The position numbers and the translations under genes are program-made. This document shows, piece after piece, positions 8,158 to 17,547 of a stretch of 64,000 nt of DNA; positions within the stretch are counted from its first letter, which is position 1; the number at the start of each line of letters is the position of its first letter. This DNA is from Oscillospiraceae bacterium (lineage in GTDB: Bacteria; Bacillota; Clostridia; Oscillospirales; Acutalibacteraceae): the NCBI GenBank assembly GCA_003514385.1, contig DOQR01000005.1:1-64000 (forward strand), in the 5' to 3' direction. Below the pieces are notes generated by a model. It did not search any database. It worked only from the letters and a program-made list of their open reading frames with translations, and had not been told where the DNA came from.

Positions 8158-8192
8158 ACAGGGCTTCCGATTTTTAACGGAAGCCCTGTATT
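8158..8192 (+). terminator. Rho-independent terminator
   Basis: ACAGGGCTTCCG (8158-8169) pairs perfectly with CGGAAGCCCTGT (8178-8189), followed by ATTTTTAT. It ends the binding-protein gene. Confidence 0.85.
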
Positions 8193-8193
8193 T

Positions 8194-9564
8194 TTATATT
8201 ATTGCGTCCTCGGGGTCGGGGTCGCTGCCCGTGAGTATCGCGTCGGCGCACTCGTTTAGCTTTCTGAACAGCGAGTTGTTTTTCATTATCCGCGAGGGGA
8301 TTGATACCGTCCCGGTGACGAGGCGGTAGTACGCACTGTCCCTGTCGACTCTGTTCATGCCGCCGTCGAGGAACGAGAGCAGGACATTGTGAACAATGTC
8401 GATAACTTTCATGTCCGCGAGCTCCTCGGCGTCCTCTTTGCGGAGAATTTTGCCGAAGGTCAGTCGGTTCACTTTTTTGTAGAAGCTCATCACATCGGAT
8501 TCGAGCAGCAGCTTTGCAATCGGCTTTGCTATCGGACGCAGCGCTGATATTTTCTTGCCGTTCGCACCGAGCGCGTCGAGCCTTTTGCCGAACTCTTCGC
8601 GGCTAACGAGTATGCCCTTGAGCGGCAGGTCTATCATCTGCACCGCGTGCGCTTTCAAAAACTCCTGCGCGTCGTCTGCGCCCTCGAAGCTCTCAAGATG
8701 CTCCGTGACTATGTGCAGGCGGTTGTCGTCCGTTACAGTGACATTGACTATCGGCGCGGGATAGCCGCACAGCGAGCCTATGTTCACTTCCGTTATCGGA
8801 TTTCCCGAGGGTGATACAAATGTATCTATTCTCTGAATATGCGAGTGACCGACGAACATATAGCGGAGCCCTGCGTCCGCTAATTTCGCGGCAACCTCTT
8901 CTCGGTCGCCGACGCAGTGGCCGCTCGTGATGAACGGGTGGATGTGCGCGATGAGCAGGTGATGCTCCATGCCGATTATCAGCTGACCGTCCTCTTTTGC
9001 CTTGCGTATCTGTTCCTCGACCCACGCCATGTGGTCGGGGGTGTAGCCCGCGCGCCCCTTACCGTTCTGGTCGTCGTTGAGCGCGAGCAGGCGGACTCCG
9101 TCGGCAATCTGCGCGACATATGAGTATATGCCGAGATGCGTCTTGTATGAGCTTATCGCGCGGTCAAGCCCGAATTCGCGGTAGAATTCGCTCAGCTTCT
9201 CGTGCGGAACTGTCTCAACGTCGTTTGTGACTTCGCCGCCCGTGAATCTGCGCGGATTCTCGTCGCAGCACCAGTCGTGCGTCGCGGTTATGACATATAC
9301 GGGAACGTGTTTTTGAAGCTCGCGCAGCTTTTCGCGGAACTCCTCGTGGCATATGCGTTCGCCGTCGTCGGACAAATCTCCGGCTATCATCACCGCGGCG
9401 GGCGGGTCTTCGAGTATCTTCTCAAAAGCCGCGTCGATTATCTCGCCCGTCTCTTCGAGGCACTTCTGATCCGATTCGCTGCGGTAGGCATATGCCTCGC
9501 CGCCGTCTGACAGGGTGCGCGAGAAGTGGTGGGTATCGGCTATGAAAACGAAGCGTGGGTTCAT
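8194..9564 (-). CDS. Calcineurin-like metallophosphoesterase
   Basis: A 456-residue enzyme with all blocks of the two-metal phosphoesterase site: D10-T-H12, AGDLS with D63, the GNHD equivalent TATHDW (H96-D97), a later IAH and GHSH. The C-terminal third is an added helical region of unknown function. Family members cleave phosphomonoesters, phosphodiesters or cyclic nucleotides (CpdA type). Start ATG and the stop of the upstream transporter overlap by four bases (ATGA), so the two proteins are made together and may act on the same imported compound. No signal peptide is present, so it is cytosolic. Confidence 0.85.
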   Translation of the reverse strand: MNPRFVFIADTHHFSRTLSDGGEAYAYRSESDQKCLEETGEIIDAAFEKILEDPPAAVMIAGDLSDDGERICHEEFREKLRELQKHVPVYVITATHDWCCDENPRRFTGGEVTNDVETVPHEKLSEFYREFGLDRAISSYKTHLGIYSYVAQIADGVRLLALNDDQNGKGRAGYTPDHMAWVEEQIRKAKEDGQLIIGMEHHLLIAHIHPFITSGHCVGDREEVAAKLADAGLRYMFVGHSHIQRIDTFVSPSGNPITEVNIGSLCGYPAPIVNVTVTDDNRLHIVTEHLESFEGADDAQEFLKAHAVQMIDLPLKGILVSREEFGKRLDALGANGKKISALRPIAKPIAKLLLESDVMSFYKKVNRLTFGKILRKEDAEELADMKVIDIVHNVLLSFLDGGMNRVDRDSAYYRLVTGTVSIPSRIMKNNSLFRKLNECADAILTGSDPDPEDAII

Positions 9565-11084
9565 TTTGTCTCTCCTGCGCTCTGCATCTCGGCGGCAGTC
9601 TCAGCTGCTATCGATGCGCGGCGTTCGGCGATGTCGGACATCATCTTTCTGTGTCCTTCGCCGGTGATATTATAGAAGTGTATAGGTATGAGCATGAGCA
9701 GATAGCCTATTGCTGGGACTATCGTTGTCATTGCGAACAGCGCGAGATTGGTGCTGTGGTTCTGAATCAGCGAGCCCTCTGTGTGGCTGACATAGCCGAC
9801 AACGCCGAGAATGGCGATGCCGATGGACGAAGCGAAGGTGTTCTCAATTTTTCCCGTGAAGCTCATTATCGAGAGCATGATGCCCTCAACGCGGCGTCCT
9901 GTTTTCCATTCGATGTAGTCGACCGTCTCAGCCTCCATCTCCTTTTGCATGAGGTTCTTGAACTCAAGCGGAATAGTCGTAAGACCCGTAAAGAGGATGA
10001 CGAGTATGGCCGTGAATATCGACGCGGACTGACCTGCGGGCTTGTTGACGAGACCGCCGTAGGTGGTCAGCGCGAAGAGCAGATGGAGCACTATTGCAGA
10101 GGCACAGCAGATCTGGAAGAATCTGCGCGAGTCCGCGCGCTTGCCGAGCTTTTCGACTATCTTGGGCACGAGAATACCCGCGAGCAGGAAGCCCGGGAAT
10201 TTGATAACGTCGATAAAGACGTTGTATTTTCTGTTGAAGATGAGGTCGGCTACGAAGTAGAACGAGACCTGCTCGGGGATTTTGCAGATAAGGAAGAAGA
10301 TATTTGCAAAGAAGAGCATGAGCAGAGGACGGTTCTTGAACAGGAGCGCAAAGCATTCCTTGACGCTCGGGGTGTCGGACTGATGCTGCGCTCGCTCGCG
10401 CGTGTTGTGATAGGTAAGTCGCGTGAGAATAATAATGAATACGGCTGAAATTATTGCCGAGGTAAGATATGCCTGCGGGGTGTGATCCTTGAAATAGGGG
10501 AGCAGAGCCGCGCCCGCAACAAAGACCTGCGGCAGAGCGCCGACTACGGAGCGGAATATGGAGCTGACTCCGAACAGCTTAGTTCGCTCGATTCCGCTCG
10601 GGGTTATCGAAAAGGCGAGAGCGCCCATCGGGATATCAAACGCCGTGTAGGTGACGTCGAGCATGACGAAAAGGAAGGTAGTGTAAATAATGTTGAACAC
10701 AGGGCTCGCGTTTGCGCTGCCGACGAAGAACAGCACCATGACGAGCGAAACGAACAGCGGCGCCCACTTGATATAGGGTCGCATCTGACCGTCCTTTGTC
10801 CTTGTTTTGTCAACAAGAACGCCCATCATCGGGTCGTTTATCGCGTCGAAGATGCCGCAGAAAAATCTGATCTTTGACGCAACGCCCATGGGGTTCGGGA
10901 GTTTTTTGAAAAGAACATCGGTCAGGAAGAAGTTTATGTACTTCGAGCTGGTCATGCTCGTGTTCATGCCCTGCGCGCCGCGGCCGAGGGCATAAGAGAG
11001 CGTCTCTTTCCAGGTCAGTACGGTTTCTTCTCCGACATCGCTCTTGACGATTTTTGAGTTGAGAAAATCGGATACTTTGCTCAC
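9561..11084 (-). CDS. GPH-family sugar:cation symporter (MelB-like MFS)
   Basis: About 507 residues and around twelve membrane segments. The signature DAINDPMMG with DKTRTKDGQMRPY places it in the glycoside-pentoside-hexuronide:cation symporter family, importers of oligosaccharides, glucuronides or related compounds with Na+ or H+. The open frame begins upstream with TTG, but GTG at 11084 lies eight bases behind GGAG and gives MSKVSDFL, so it is preferred. It is first in an operon with the metallophosphoesterase and is preceded by a strong promoter with a palindrome over the start region. Confidence 0.85.
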   Translation of the reverse strand: MSKVSDFLNSKIVKSDVGEETVLTWKETLSYALGRGAQGMNTSMTSSKYINFFLTDVLFKKLPNPMGVASKIRFFCGIFDAINDPMMGVLVDKTRTKDGQMRPYIKWAPLFVSLVMVLFFVGSANASPVFNIIYTTFLFVMLDVTYTAFDIPMGALAFSITPSGIERTKLFGVSSIFRSVVGALPQVFVAGAALLPYFKDHTPQAYLTSAIISAVFIIILTRLTYHNTRERAQHQSDTPSVKECFALLFKNRPLLMLFFANIFFLICKIPEQVSFYFVADLIFNRKYNVFIDVIKFPGFLLAGILVPKIVEKLGKRADSRRFFQICCASAIVLHLLFALTTYGGLVNKPAGQSASIFTAILVILFTGLTTIPLEFKNLMQKEMEAETVDYIEWKTGRRVEGIMLSIMSFTGKIENTFASSIGIAILGVVGYVSHTEGSLIQNHSTNLALFAMTTIVPAIGYLLMLIPIHFYNITGEGHRKMMSDIAERRASIAAETAAEMQSAGETK

Positions 11085-11110
11085 TTCATCATCTCCAGAT
11101 AAAAATTGAA

Positions 11111-11126
11111 ACAATTATATAATTGT
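11111..11126. promoter_or_regulatory. Perfect 16-bp palindrome, candidate operator
   Basis: ACAATTATATAATTGT is its own reverse complement. It sits directly downstream of the -10 box of the transporter promoter, over the expected start of transcription, where a bound repressor would block initiation. Confidence 0.5.
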
Positions 11127-11155
11127 ATTATATAACCTGCACTGAGAAAAGACAA
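11127..11155 (-). promoter_or_regulatory. Sigma-A promoter of the transporter-phosphoesterase operon
   Basis: Read on the reverse strand: TTGTCT (11155-11150), 17 bp, TATAAT (11132-11127). Confidence 0.7.
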
Positions 11156-11224
11156 GAAACAAATAAGCAAAAAATGTCCGATTTAAACGAAAAAATAAAA
11201 AAGTATATATTTTTTGTGCCGGAG

Positions 11225-11253
11225 TTTACTTTTGGCGCCCGTCTTGATATTAT
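11225..11253 (+). promoter_or_regulatory. Sigma-A promoter of the Gfo/Idh oxidoreductase
   Basis: TTTACT (11225-11230), 17 bp containing the palindrome GGCGCC, TATTAT (11248-11253). The gene starts about 30 bases beyond the expected transcription start. Confidence 0.6.
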
Positions 11254-11291
11254 TATGTATAGATAAATAAACTTGAAACGGAGGAGTTTCA

Positions 11292-12359
11292 GTGTCAGAA
11301 AAAATCAAGGTTGCGATAATCGGCTGCGGCGCGATAGCGAACTCTGCGCATATCCCCGCATATATGAAAAACGAAAAGGCGGAGATAAAGTATTTCTGCG
11401 ATATTATCCCCGAGAGAGCGGACGCTGCGGTCGAAAAATACGGCTGCGGAAAAGCGGTCTATGACTATCACGAGATACTTGACGATCCGGAGCTTGATTC
11501 GGTTTCCGTCTGCACCCATAATGACCTGCACTCGGTCATAGCGATAGACTTCATGCGAGCGGGCAAGGATGTTCTCAGTGAAAAGCCCGCCGCGCGCGTG
11601 CTCTCCGAGGCACTCGAGATGCAGCGAGTCTCCCATGAGACGGACAGAATTCTCAGCATCGGCGTGTGCAACCGCTTCGGCAACGCGGTCAATCACATAA
11701 AGGATCTTATAGACGCAGGTGAGCTCGGCGAGGTCTACCATGTCTATGCGAGCTTCCGCGCGAACCGCTCCATTCCCGGCATCGGCGGCGACTTCACACG
11801 CAAGGCGGCGTCCGGCGGCGGCGCGCTGATAGACTGGGGCGTGCATTATCTCGACCTCATTCTCTATTGCTGCGGCGAGCCCAAGCCCCTGACCGCATCG
11901 GGCGAGGCGTTCTGCAAGCTCGGCAAGAACATAAAAGACTATGTCTATACGAACATGTGGGCTGAGAATACCGCCGACAAGGACGGCGTTTTCGATGTTG
12001 ACGATTCCGTAACCGGCATTGTCAGAACCGACGGTCCGACCATAACCTTCAACGGCGCGTGGGCGGAGAACATCGGCGAGGATGAGACATATATCGATTT
12101 CATCGGCGACAAGGCGGGCATAAGGCTCGAATACGGCGAGGGCTTTGTTATCTATTCCGTCAAGAACGGCATGCTCATGCGCAGCGAGCCGAAGTTCAGA
12201 ACGAACAATTTCTACGAAGCGGAAATAAATTCGTTCGTCGACTGCGTTATAAACCATGAGCATAACCGCGCCGATATCGATCTCGCCATCGGAACTTCCA
12301 AAATAATGCAGGCGATATATGACTCGTCCGAGCTGCACAGAGAGGTCGTTATCGACTGA
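11292..12359 (+). CDS. Gfo/Idh/MocA family NAD(P)-dependent oxidoreductase
   Basis: A 355-residue enzyme. The N-terminal Rossmann fold has GCGAIA (residues 11-16) and the family's EKP motif (97-99) with the active-site lysine. The C-terminal alpha/beta domain carries GGGALIDWGVHYLD, with the expected histidine. Members oxidise or reduce sugars, inositols or sugar nucleotides; the substrate cannot be assigned. The start is GTG with GGAGGAG five bases upstream. It is divergent from a sugar symporter operon and may work in the same carbohydrate pathway, which is an inference from location only. Confidence 0.88.
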   Translation: MSEKIKVAIIGCGAIANSAHIPAYMKNEKAEIKYFCDIIPERADAAVEKYGCGKAVYDYHEILDDPELDSVSVCTHNDLHSVIAIDFMRAGKDVLSEKPAARVLSEALEMQRVSHETDRILSIGVCNRFGNAVNHIKDLIDAGELGEVYHVYASFRANRSIPGIGGDFTRKAASGGGALIDWGVHYLDLILYCCGEPKPLTASGEAFCKLGKNIKDYVYTNMWAENTADKDGVFDVDDSVTGIVRTDGPTITFNGAWAENIGEDETYIDFIGDKAGIRLEYGEGFVIYSVKNGMLMRSEPKFRTNNFYEAEINSFVDCVINHEHNRADIDLAIGTSKIMQAIYDSSELHREVVID

Positions 12360-12413
12360 TTGCTTGAAAATCGGCGGAATTTGTGCTATACTCGCCAAAA
12401 AGAGGTGATTTGA

Positions 12414-12827
12414 TTGAAGATCTCCACAAAGGGACGCTATGCCATGCGTCTGCTTATCGATTTGTATGAAAATCAGGGCGACGGCTTCGTTGCCCTCAAG
12501 GATATTGCCGCAAGACAGGATATATCGAAAAAATATCTCGAACAGATCGTGCCCGCCTTAACGGGCGACGGGGTTTTAAAGACTTCGCGCGGATTCCAGG
12601 GCGGCTACCGCCTTGCGCGCGAGCCGGAGGATATCCCTGTAGGCGAGATACTGCGCCTTACCGAGGGCAGCCTTGCGCCCGTGGCGTGCCTTGACAGTAA
12701 GTCCAACGAGTGCCCGCGCTGCGCGGATTGTTTGACCCTTCCGCTTTGGCAGGGACTCGAGCGCGTCATCAACGAATATCTCGACGGCGTGAGCCTGCGC
12801 GATGTCATTGACGGGAATATAAAATAA
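12414..12827 (+). CDS. Rrf2-family transcriptional regulator
   Basis: A 137-residue protein with an N-terminal winged helix (MKISTKGRYAMRLLIDL), the typical Rrf2 beginning, and a cysteine cluster C92, C100, C103, C106 at the position where IscR/NsrR bind an iron-sulfur cluster. It could therefore sense Fe-S status, redox state or nitric oxide. The start is TTG behind AGAGGTGA. No cysteine desulfurase or Fe-S assembly gene is adjacent. A terminator follows, so it is transcribed alone or read from the upstream oxidoreductase 54 bases away. Confidence 0.85.
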   Translation: MKISTKGRYAMRLLIDLYENQGDGFVALKDIAARQDISKKYLEQIVPALTGDGVLKTSRGFQGGYRLAREPEDIPVGEILRLTEGSLAPVACLDSKSNECPRCADCLTLPLWQGLERVINEYLDGVSLRDVIDGNIK

Positions 12828-12842
12828 GATATATTTTTTATT

Positions 12843-12880
12843 GAAGCCGCTGTGTTTTGCAGCGGCTTCTGACTTTTTTA
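12843..12880 (+). terminator. Rho-independent terminator
   Basis: GAAGCCGCTG (12843-12852) pairs with CAGCGGCTTC (12860-12869), followed by a T-run. Confidence 0.85.
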
Positions 12881-12932
12881 TGCGGGACACGCATAGATAT
12901 GTAGCAGACAAAAAACAAAGGAGAAATAAAAA

Positions 12933-14129
12933 ATGAAACGCCTTTTTGCCTGCATTGTTCTTTTTTGCCTGCTCTGCTCATGCGCCCGGATTCCCGCAAA
13001 ACTTCCGGAACAGACGAGCGATAGCACAGCGGAAACTTCTGCCGTTTACACTCCGAAGCCCGATGAGATTCGCGCCGTGTGGATAAGCTGCTATGAGCTG
13101 CCTGATGCAACTCAGGGCGAAGAAAAATTCCGCGAGCGGGCGGAGGAGATGTTTAATAATGTCGCGGATATGAAGCTCAACACGGTCTTTGTCCATGTCC
13201 GCGCCTTTGCCGATGCCGTCTATCCGTCGAAGCTTTTCCCGTGGTCGAAATATTCCTGCAAGGGGAGTGACCCGGGCTTCGATCCGCTGAAAGTGATGGT
13301 CGAATGTGCTCATAGAGCCGGGCTCAAAATTCACGCGTGGATAAATCCGTTTCGCGTCAGCTCGTCCGATAATATTGACTCTCTGCCGCAGGGGAGCCCG
13401 GCGAAAAAGCTCATCGGTACGGATTCTGTTATCCAGCTCAAAAACGGAATATATTTCGACCCCGCATCGACCGATGTCCATGCGCTGATATATGACGGCG
13501 TGCGCGAAATCTTGGATGGCTACGAGGTCGACGGCATACATATCGACGACTATTTCTATCCCACGTGCGACGAGAGCATAGACCGCGCGGAATATGAAGC
13601 TTATGTCTCCGGCGGCGGGGATAAAGGACTCAACGAGTGGCGGCGCGACAGCGTCAGCGCGTTTGCGGCGGGTCTTTATTCGCTCGTTAAAAGCTACGGC
13701 AGCGACAAGATATTTTCGATAAGCCCCGCAGGCAATATCGACGGCAACGAAAACGCTCTGTTTGCGGATGTCGAGCTGTGGCTCTCCACTCCGGGTTACG
13801 CCGATTATATTATCCCGCAGGTCTATTTCGGCTTTGAAAATCAGTCTCTGCCGTTTGAAAAAACAGCAAAGCGCTGGGCTTCTGTCTCCGACGGGCGCGT
13901 CGGGATAATCTGGGGGCTTGCCGCCTATAAGTGCGGGAGTCAGGATAAAAACGCCCGGTCGGGGAGCTCCGAGTGGGCGGAGAACAGTGATATTATCGCC
14001 CGCCAGCTGTCTTTCGTCCGTCCACTAAATGCCTATTGCGGATTCGCGCTTTTTTCCTATTCGTATATGTTCGGAAAAATCAACGAAAACGCAAAAAAAG
14101 AAATGCAAAATCTCGAAAATATGTTATAA
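12933..14129 (+). CDS. GHL10/DUF187 family glycoside hydrolase-like lipoprotein
   Basis: A 398-residue lipoprotein with lipobox LCSC and anchor C17. The (beta/alpha)8 GHL10 domain (formerly DUF187, YngK type) starts at IRAVWISCYELP and carries LNTVFVHVRAF, HAWINPFRV and the acidic motif DGIHIDDYFYP, which holds the likely catalytic aspartates. Family members are thought to cleave cell-wall or surface glycans, but few have been tested. AAAGGAG precedes the ATG. The neighbouring amidase gene suggests a role in wall remodelling. Confidence 0.85.
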   Translation: MKRLFACIVLFCLLCSCARIPAKLPEQTSDSTAETSAVYTPKPDEIRAVWISCYELPDATQGEEKFRERAEEMFNNVADMKLNTVFVHVRAFADAVYPSKLFPWSKYSCKGSDPGFDPLKVMVECAHRAGLKIHAWINPFRVSSSDNIDSLPQGSPAKKLIGTDSVIQLKNGIYFDPASTDVHALIYDGVREILDGYEVDGIHIDDYFYPTCDESIDRAEYEAYVSGGGDKGLNEWRRDSVSAFAAGLYSLVKSYGSDKIFSISPAGNIDGNENALFADVELWLSTPGYADYIIPQVYFGFENQSLPFEKTAKRWASVSDGRVGIIWGLAAYKCGSQDKNARSGSSEWAENSDIIARQLSFVRPLNAYCGFALFSYSYMFGKINENAKKEMQNLENML

Positions 14130-14204
14130 TATATACTGTCTTATTATAAATTGGGGATATCACATCCTTTTTGGTGAAAACTTTTCTGACGGAGGGCAAA
14201 TGAA

Positions 14205-17063
14205 ATGACGAAGGGAAAGAGAAATGCCGTAATAGTAATGTCCGTCGCTGTCCTGCTGCTTGTCAGCATGGCGGTTGGCGCGGGCATAGTCGGAACGGAT
14301 AAAATCCTGTCGCTTATCGGCGGCAAAAAGCCGGGCACGACCGAGGTCACCGGCGATGACGGCGGAAATATCCAATTCGTCACTTCGCGACCCGCGAAGC
14401 TTTCGGCAATTTTCGTCAAAACGGACAAGCTCGGTCTTTCGTCCTCTTCCGATATAAAGACAAACTCCGATATAATAGCAAAAGCGGCGGAAAATATAAA
14501 AAACAAAGGCTTTGATTCGGTGTTTATTGCAGTCCCAGAAGAGAGCGGATTTGCCTGCTCGGACGGGAAAATAGATGCCCTCTCAGTACTCTCTGAAGAG
14601 GCTAAAGAGCAGGGACTCTATGTCTGCCTTGTTTACGGCGGCACCGAGTTCGGAAAAGATGAATTATCTTCACTCGGAAGCAACTTCGACTGCGTGGCGT
14701 TCTCCGGCGATATGACCGCCGAACAGAGAAAGAACGCCGTCGGCACTCTGCATGCTGAAAATAAAAAAGTCAGCGCGGCGCTCTTTGTCAACGCTTCAAA
14801 TGCGGCGGACTGCGCGGCCGTGCTCGATTCAAGATTTGCGGATTTTCTTATAAGCTTCCCGGCGGACAAGTCCTCGGCGGGCGAAAAATATGTCTCTTCG
14901 CTCGAACGGGTGAACGACTCCGCGCGCGGGAGCGGGCTGAGCTTCGCGGCGGCTGTGCGCGCGAATCTCTTTGCGTCCGACGGCACGGACGAGGCTATGA
15001 TGATAACCGAACAGCTCGATGCCTGCGATTCGCTCGACTCTTGCGTTGGAACGGTCATGTATGACTATGAGTTCTTCTCGTCGGATAATTCCCTAGCTTC
15101 GGCGATTCTCAAATATATCGCGGAACGCAGCCGCGAGGAGCTTGAAAAGGACTTTGAACTCAGAAATTTTGAGGGCAGTACGAAGACCACAAACGAATCG
15201 AAAATAACTTTTACAGGCTCAAGCAGCCCGCTGAGCCCCTTGAAGCTCAACGGCAAAGATGTAAAACGCGAAGCAAACGGCGATTTTTCGTTCGAATCCG
15301 AGCTCAAGGTAGGAAAGAACGAGTTCAGCTTTGAACATAAGGGCAAGACGCATAAATATACCATTACATATGAAATAAAGATACTCGAGTCGATAACCCC
15401 GACAAAATCTATGGAAGTGCCGGGCGGTAGCAGTATCACCGTCACCGCGACCGCGCTCAAGGGCTCGAATGTTACGGCGAGCCTCGGCGGCACGAAAGTG
15501 AAGCTCAAGCAGCAGTCCAATTTCGTTCAGGACGAAAACGGCACAAAGCTCGACGAAAACTCGGATTTCGCCGTCTACAGCGGCAAGATTTCAATTCCCG
15601 CGAGCACGTCAAAAGTGCAGTCGCTCGGAAGAATAAAAGTATACGCAAGCTTCAACGGACTCTCCGCCACAATGAGCGGCGCGAGCGTCAGCGTCAGCGC
15701 GGTCATTCCGACTCCCGAGCCGACCCCGACCCAGCCCGATACCACCGAGCATCCGTCAACCGATAAACCGTCCGACACTACCGACGGAGACACGGGCGGA
15801 AATGTCGATTTCGACCCGTCAAAGATGCTCACGCCATACGCCTATGCGGGTGTTGCGGGCAGATCGAAGATGTGCGAGATAACCTCACTCTGCGAGACGA
15901 TGCCCGCGAACGTAGTTGACGACTGCGTGCCTTACAGCTCTCCGCTCCCGGCGGGAACGTTTGATTATATTTCGAGCGAATATACTTACGGCGGCAGCAA
16001 ATATTACCGCCTCGCCAGCGGCAGAAATATACTCGCGAGCAAGACAAAATTGATAGCTCAGGGCTACAATCTTCCGCAGAACAAGGTCTCCGTCGTCGCG
16101 AGCTCCTCAAACTCCGATGCGACTACTATTAAATTCGGCTTCACATGGAAAGTTCCGTTCAATGTCGCGGTCAAGAACCAGTCGTATATCCCCTCGTCTC
16201 AGGCTTCGGGCGGCTCGCTCTATGCCGTGACGGCGTTCAACGGAAAATATGTTGATATCACCTTCAGCCATTCCGGCAATGTCGCCGGCAAAATCAATGT
16301 CTCCGGCAGCAAGATAGTCTCCGCCGCCCAGTGGATAACGGACAGCAAGGCGAAAACGCTGACCTTGCGCCTGACTCTCAGGACTCCCGGCAGATTCTAC
16401 GGCTATTCCGTCGGCTATACTTCCGACGGCTGCCTCACACTCAAAATTAAGGCGAAGCCCTCTTCGTCGCTCAGCGGCAGCGTCATTATGATAGACGCGG
16501 GTCACGGAGGCAACGATTCCGGCGCGATATGCGCATATAACCCCAACAGCTCCAAAAAATACGAGAAGCAGATAAACCTGCTCCTCGCCCAGAAGATAAA
16601 AGCGAAGCTCGAAGCCCGCGGTGCAACAGTCATTATGACACGCTCTAATGACACATATGTTTCTCTCAACGCCCGTGCGAATATGGGCAGGACGAAGAAC
16701 CCCGATATGTTTATCGCCGTCCACTGCGACTCGAGCGAGAGCGCAAGCCCGATGGGCACTACGGCATATTACTATCAGGCTTATTCGTTCCCGCTGGCGT
16801 CAGCTGTTCATAAGCGGATAGTCTCAGCCTATAAGAGCAGCATATATTCGGGCGCAGGCTCGGCGACTCTGAATAAGATAGACCGCGGCACGAATATGTA
16901 TCCGTTCCGCGTGACGAGAATTGAGGAGTGCCCCGCCGTGCTCATAGAATACGGCTTCGTCAGCAATATCAGAGAGTGCAAGCTCCTCTGGTCGGATTCC
17001 GTCCAGGAGAGGCTCGCCCAGGCGACGGTAGACGGCATCGCCGACTACATCGCCTCAAACTGA
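14205..17063 (+). CDS. Large exported N-acetylmuramoyl-L-alanine amidase (Amidase_3)
   Basis: 952 residues. An N-terminal membrane anchor (about residues 7-28) is followed by a region up to about 320 that resembles a glycosidase-like barrel (KGFDSVFIAVP, GLYVCLVYG), then beta-rich segments, a Pro/Thr/Asp-rich linker near 505-530, an AMIN-like beta domain and the C-terminal zinc amidase. The catalytic domain keeps IDAGHGG (H767), a glutamate about 16 residues later, AVHCDS and PAVLIEYGF. It should cut the bond between MurNAc and L-alanine in peptidoglycan. GGAGGG lies before the ATG. Its 3' end overlaps the convergent gene by 19 bases. Confidence 0.88.
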   Translation: MTKGKRNAVIVMSVAVLLLVSMAVGAGIVGTDKILSLIGGKKPGTTEVTGDDGGNIQFVTSRPAKLSAIFVKTDKLGLSSSSDIKTNSDIIAKAAENIKNKGFDSVFIAVPEESGFACSDGKIDALSVLSEEAKEQGLYVCLVYGGTEFGKDELSSLGSNFDCVAFSGDMTAEQRKNAVGTLHAENKKVSAALFVNASNAADCAAVLDSRFADFLISFPADKSSAGEKYVSSLERVNDSARGSGLSFAAAVRANLFASDGTDEAMMITEQLDACDSLDSCVGTVMYDYEFFSSDNSLASAILKYIAERSREELEKDFELRNFEGSTKTTNESKITFTGSSSPLSPLKLNGKDVKREANGDFSFESELKVGKNEFSFEHKGKTHKYTITYEIKILESITPTKSMEVPGGSSITVTATALKGSNVTASLGGTKVKLKQQSNFVQDENGTKLDENSDFAVYSGKISIPASTSKVQSLGRIKVYASFNGLSATMSGASVSVSAVIPTPEPTPTQPDTTEHPSTDKPSDTTDGDTGGNVDFDPSKMLTPYAYAGVAGRSKMCEITSLCETMPANVVDDCVPYSSPLPAGTFDYISSEYTYGGSKYYRLASGRNILASKTKLIAQGYNLPQNKVSVVASSSNSDATTIKFGFTWKVPFNVAVKNQSYIPSSQASGGSLYAVTAFNGKYVDITFSHSGNVAGKINVSGSKIVSAAQWITDSKAKTLTLRLTLRTPGRFYGYSVGYTSDGCLTLKIKAKPSSSLSGSVIMIDAGHGGNDSGAICAYNPNSSKKYEKQINLLLAQKIKAKLEARGATVIMTRSNDTYVSLNARANMGRTKNPDMFIAVHCDSSESASPMGTTAYYYQAYSFPLASAVHKRIVSAYKSSIYSGAGSATLNKIDRGTNMYPFRVTRIEECPAVLIEYGFVSNIRECKLLWSDSVQERLAQATVDGIADYIASN

Positions 17064-17464
17064 TTTCGCTCTTTCGGCTCAAATTTTCTTTTGAGCGCAA
17101 GGCACAGATATTCCGCCGGGAAATAGAGAATGAACCAAACCGCCGAAAACGGCAGGCAGATTTGCCCGAGAAAATTCAGCGGCATATTCGAATAGTCCCA
17201 GACATCCTGCCTGAGCAGAATGTTGAATATCACCCCGGCGATAAGCTCGATGCAGGTTATCACGAGCGCGCCTATCATGCCGCCTATCACGGGGTGGAGC
17301 GCGGCGAGCCAGTCGCTCAGAAGATAAAAAATCAGCAGCACCGAGCCGCCGGCTACGGACATCGACCAGTGCGTGTAGCCGCGGAAAATCACCTCGACGA
17401 GGTTGTATATTACCGCGCCGAGGAGAAAGACAAAGACATAGCGAAACCCGTTTTTCAATATCAT
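17045..17464 (-). CDS. Putative ABC transporter permease, PF06541 (CmpB-like)
   Basis: About 139 residues and four hydrophobic segments. Its pattern, ending in DVWDYSNMPLNFLGQICLPF, is that of the short PF06541 membrane proteins annotated as putative permeases. No ATPase is adjacent and the transport role is unproven. The first in-frame codon is GTG, directly followed by an ATG; I use the ATG. Its last 19 bases overlap the end of the amidase gene on the other strand, so the two messages are complementary at their 3' ends. No terminator is evident between them. Confidence 0.7.
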   Translation of the reverse strand: MILKNGFRYVFVFLLGAVIYNLVEVIFRGYTHWSMSVAGGSVLLIFYLLSDWLAALHPVIGGMIGALVITCIELIAGVIFNILLRQDVWDYSNMPLNFLGQICLPFSAVWFILYFPAEYLCLALKRKFEPKERNQFEAM

Positions 17465-17547
17465 CACCGAGCTTATTTTTGACCGCAGATGCTTCGATAT
17501 TCCGCATTTGCGGCGGTGGAAAACCTTTTCAAAAAAGGAGAATATCC

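Noticed and set aside
11115..11290. Riboswitch in the divergent spacer
   Set aside because: The spacer is filled by two back-to-back promoters and a palindrome; no conserved aptamer core is recognisable.
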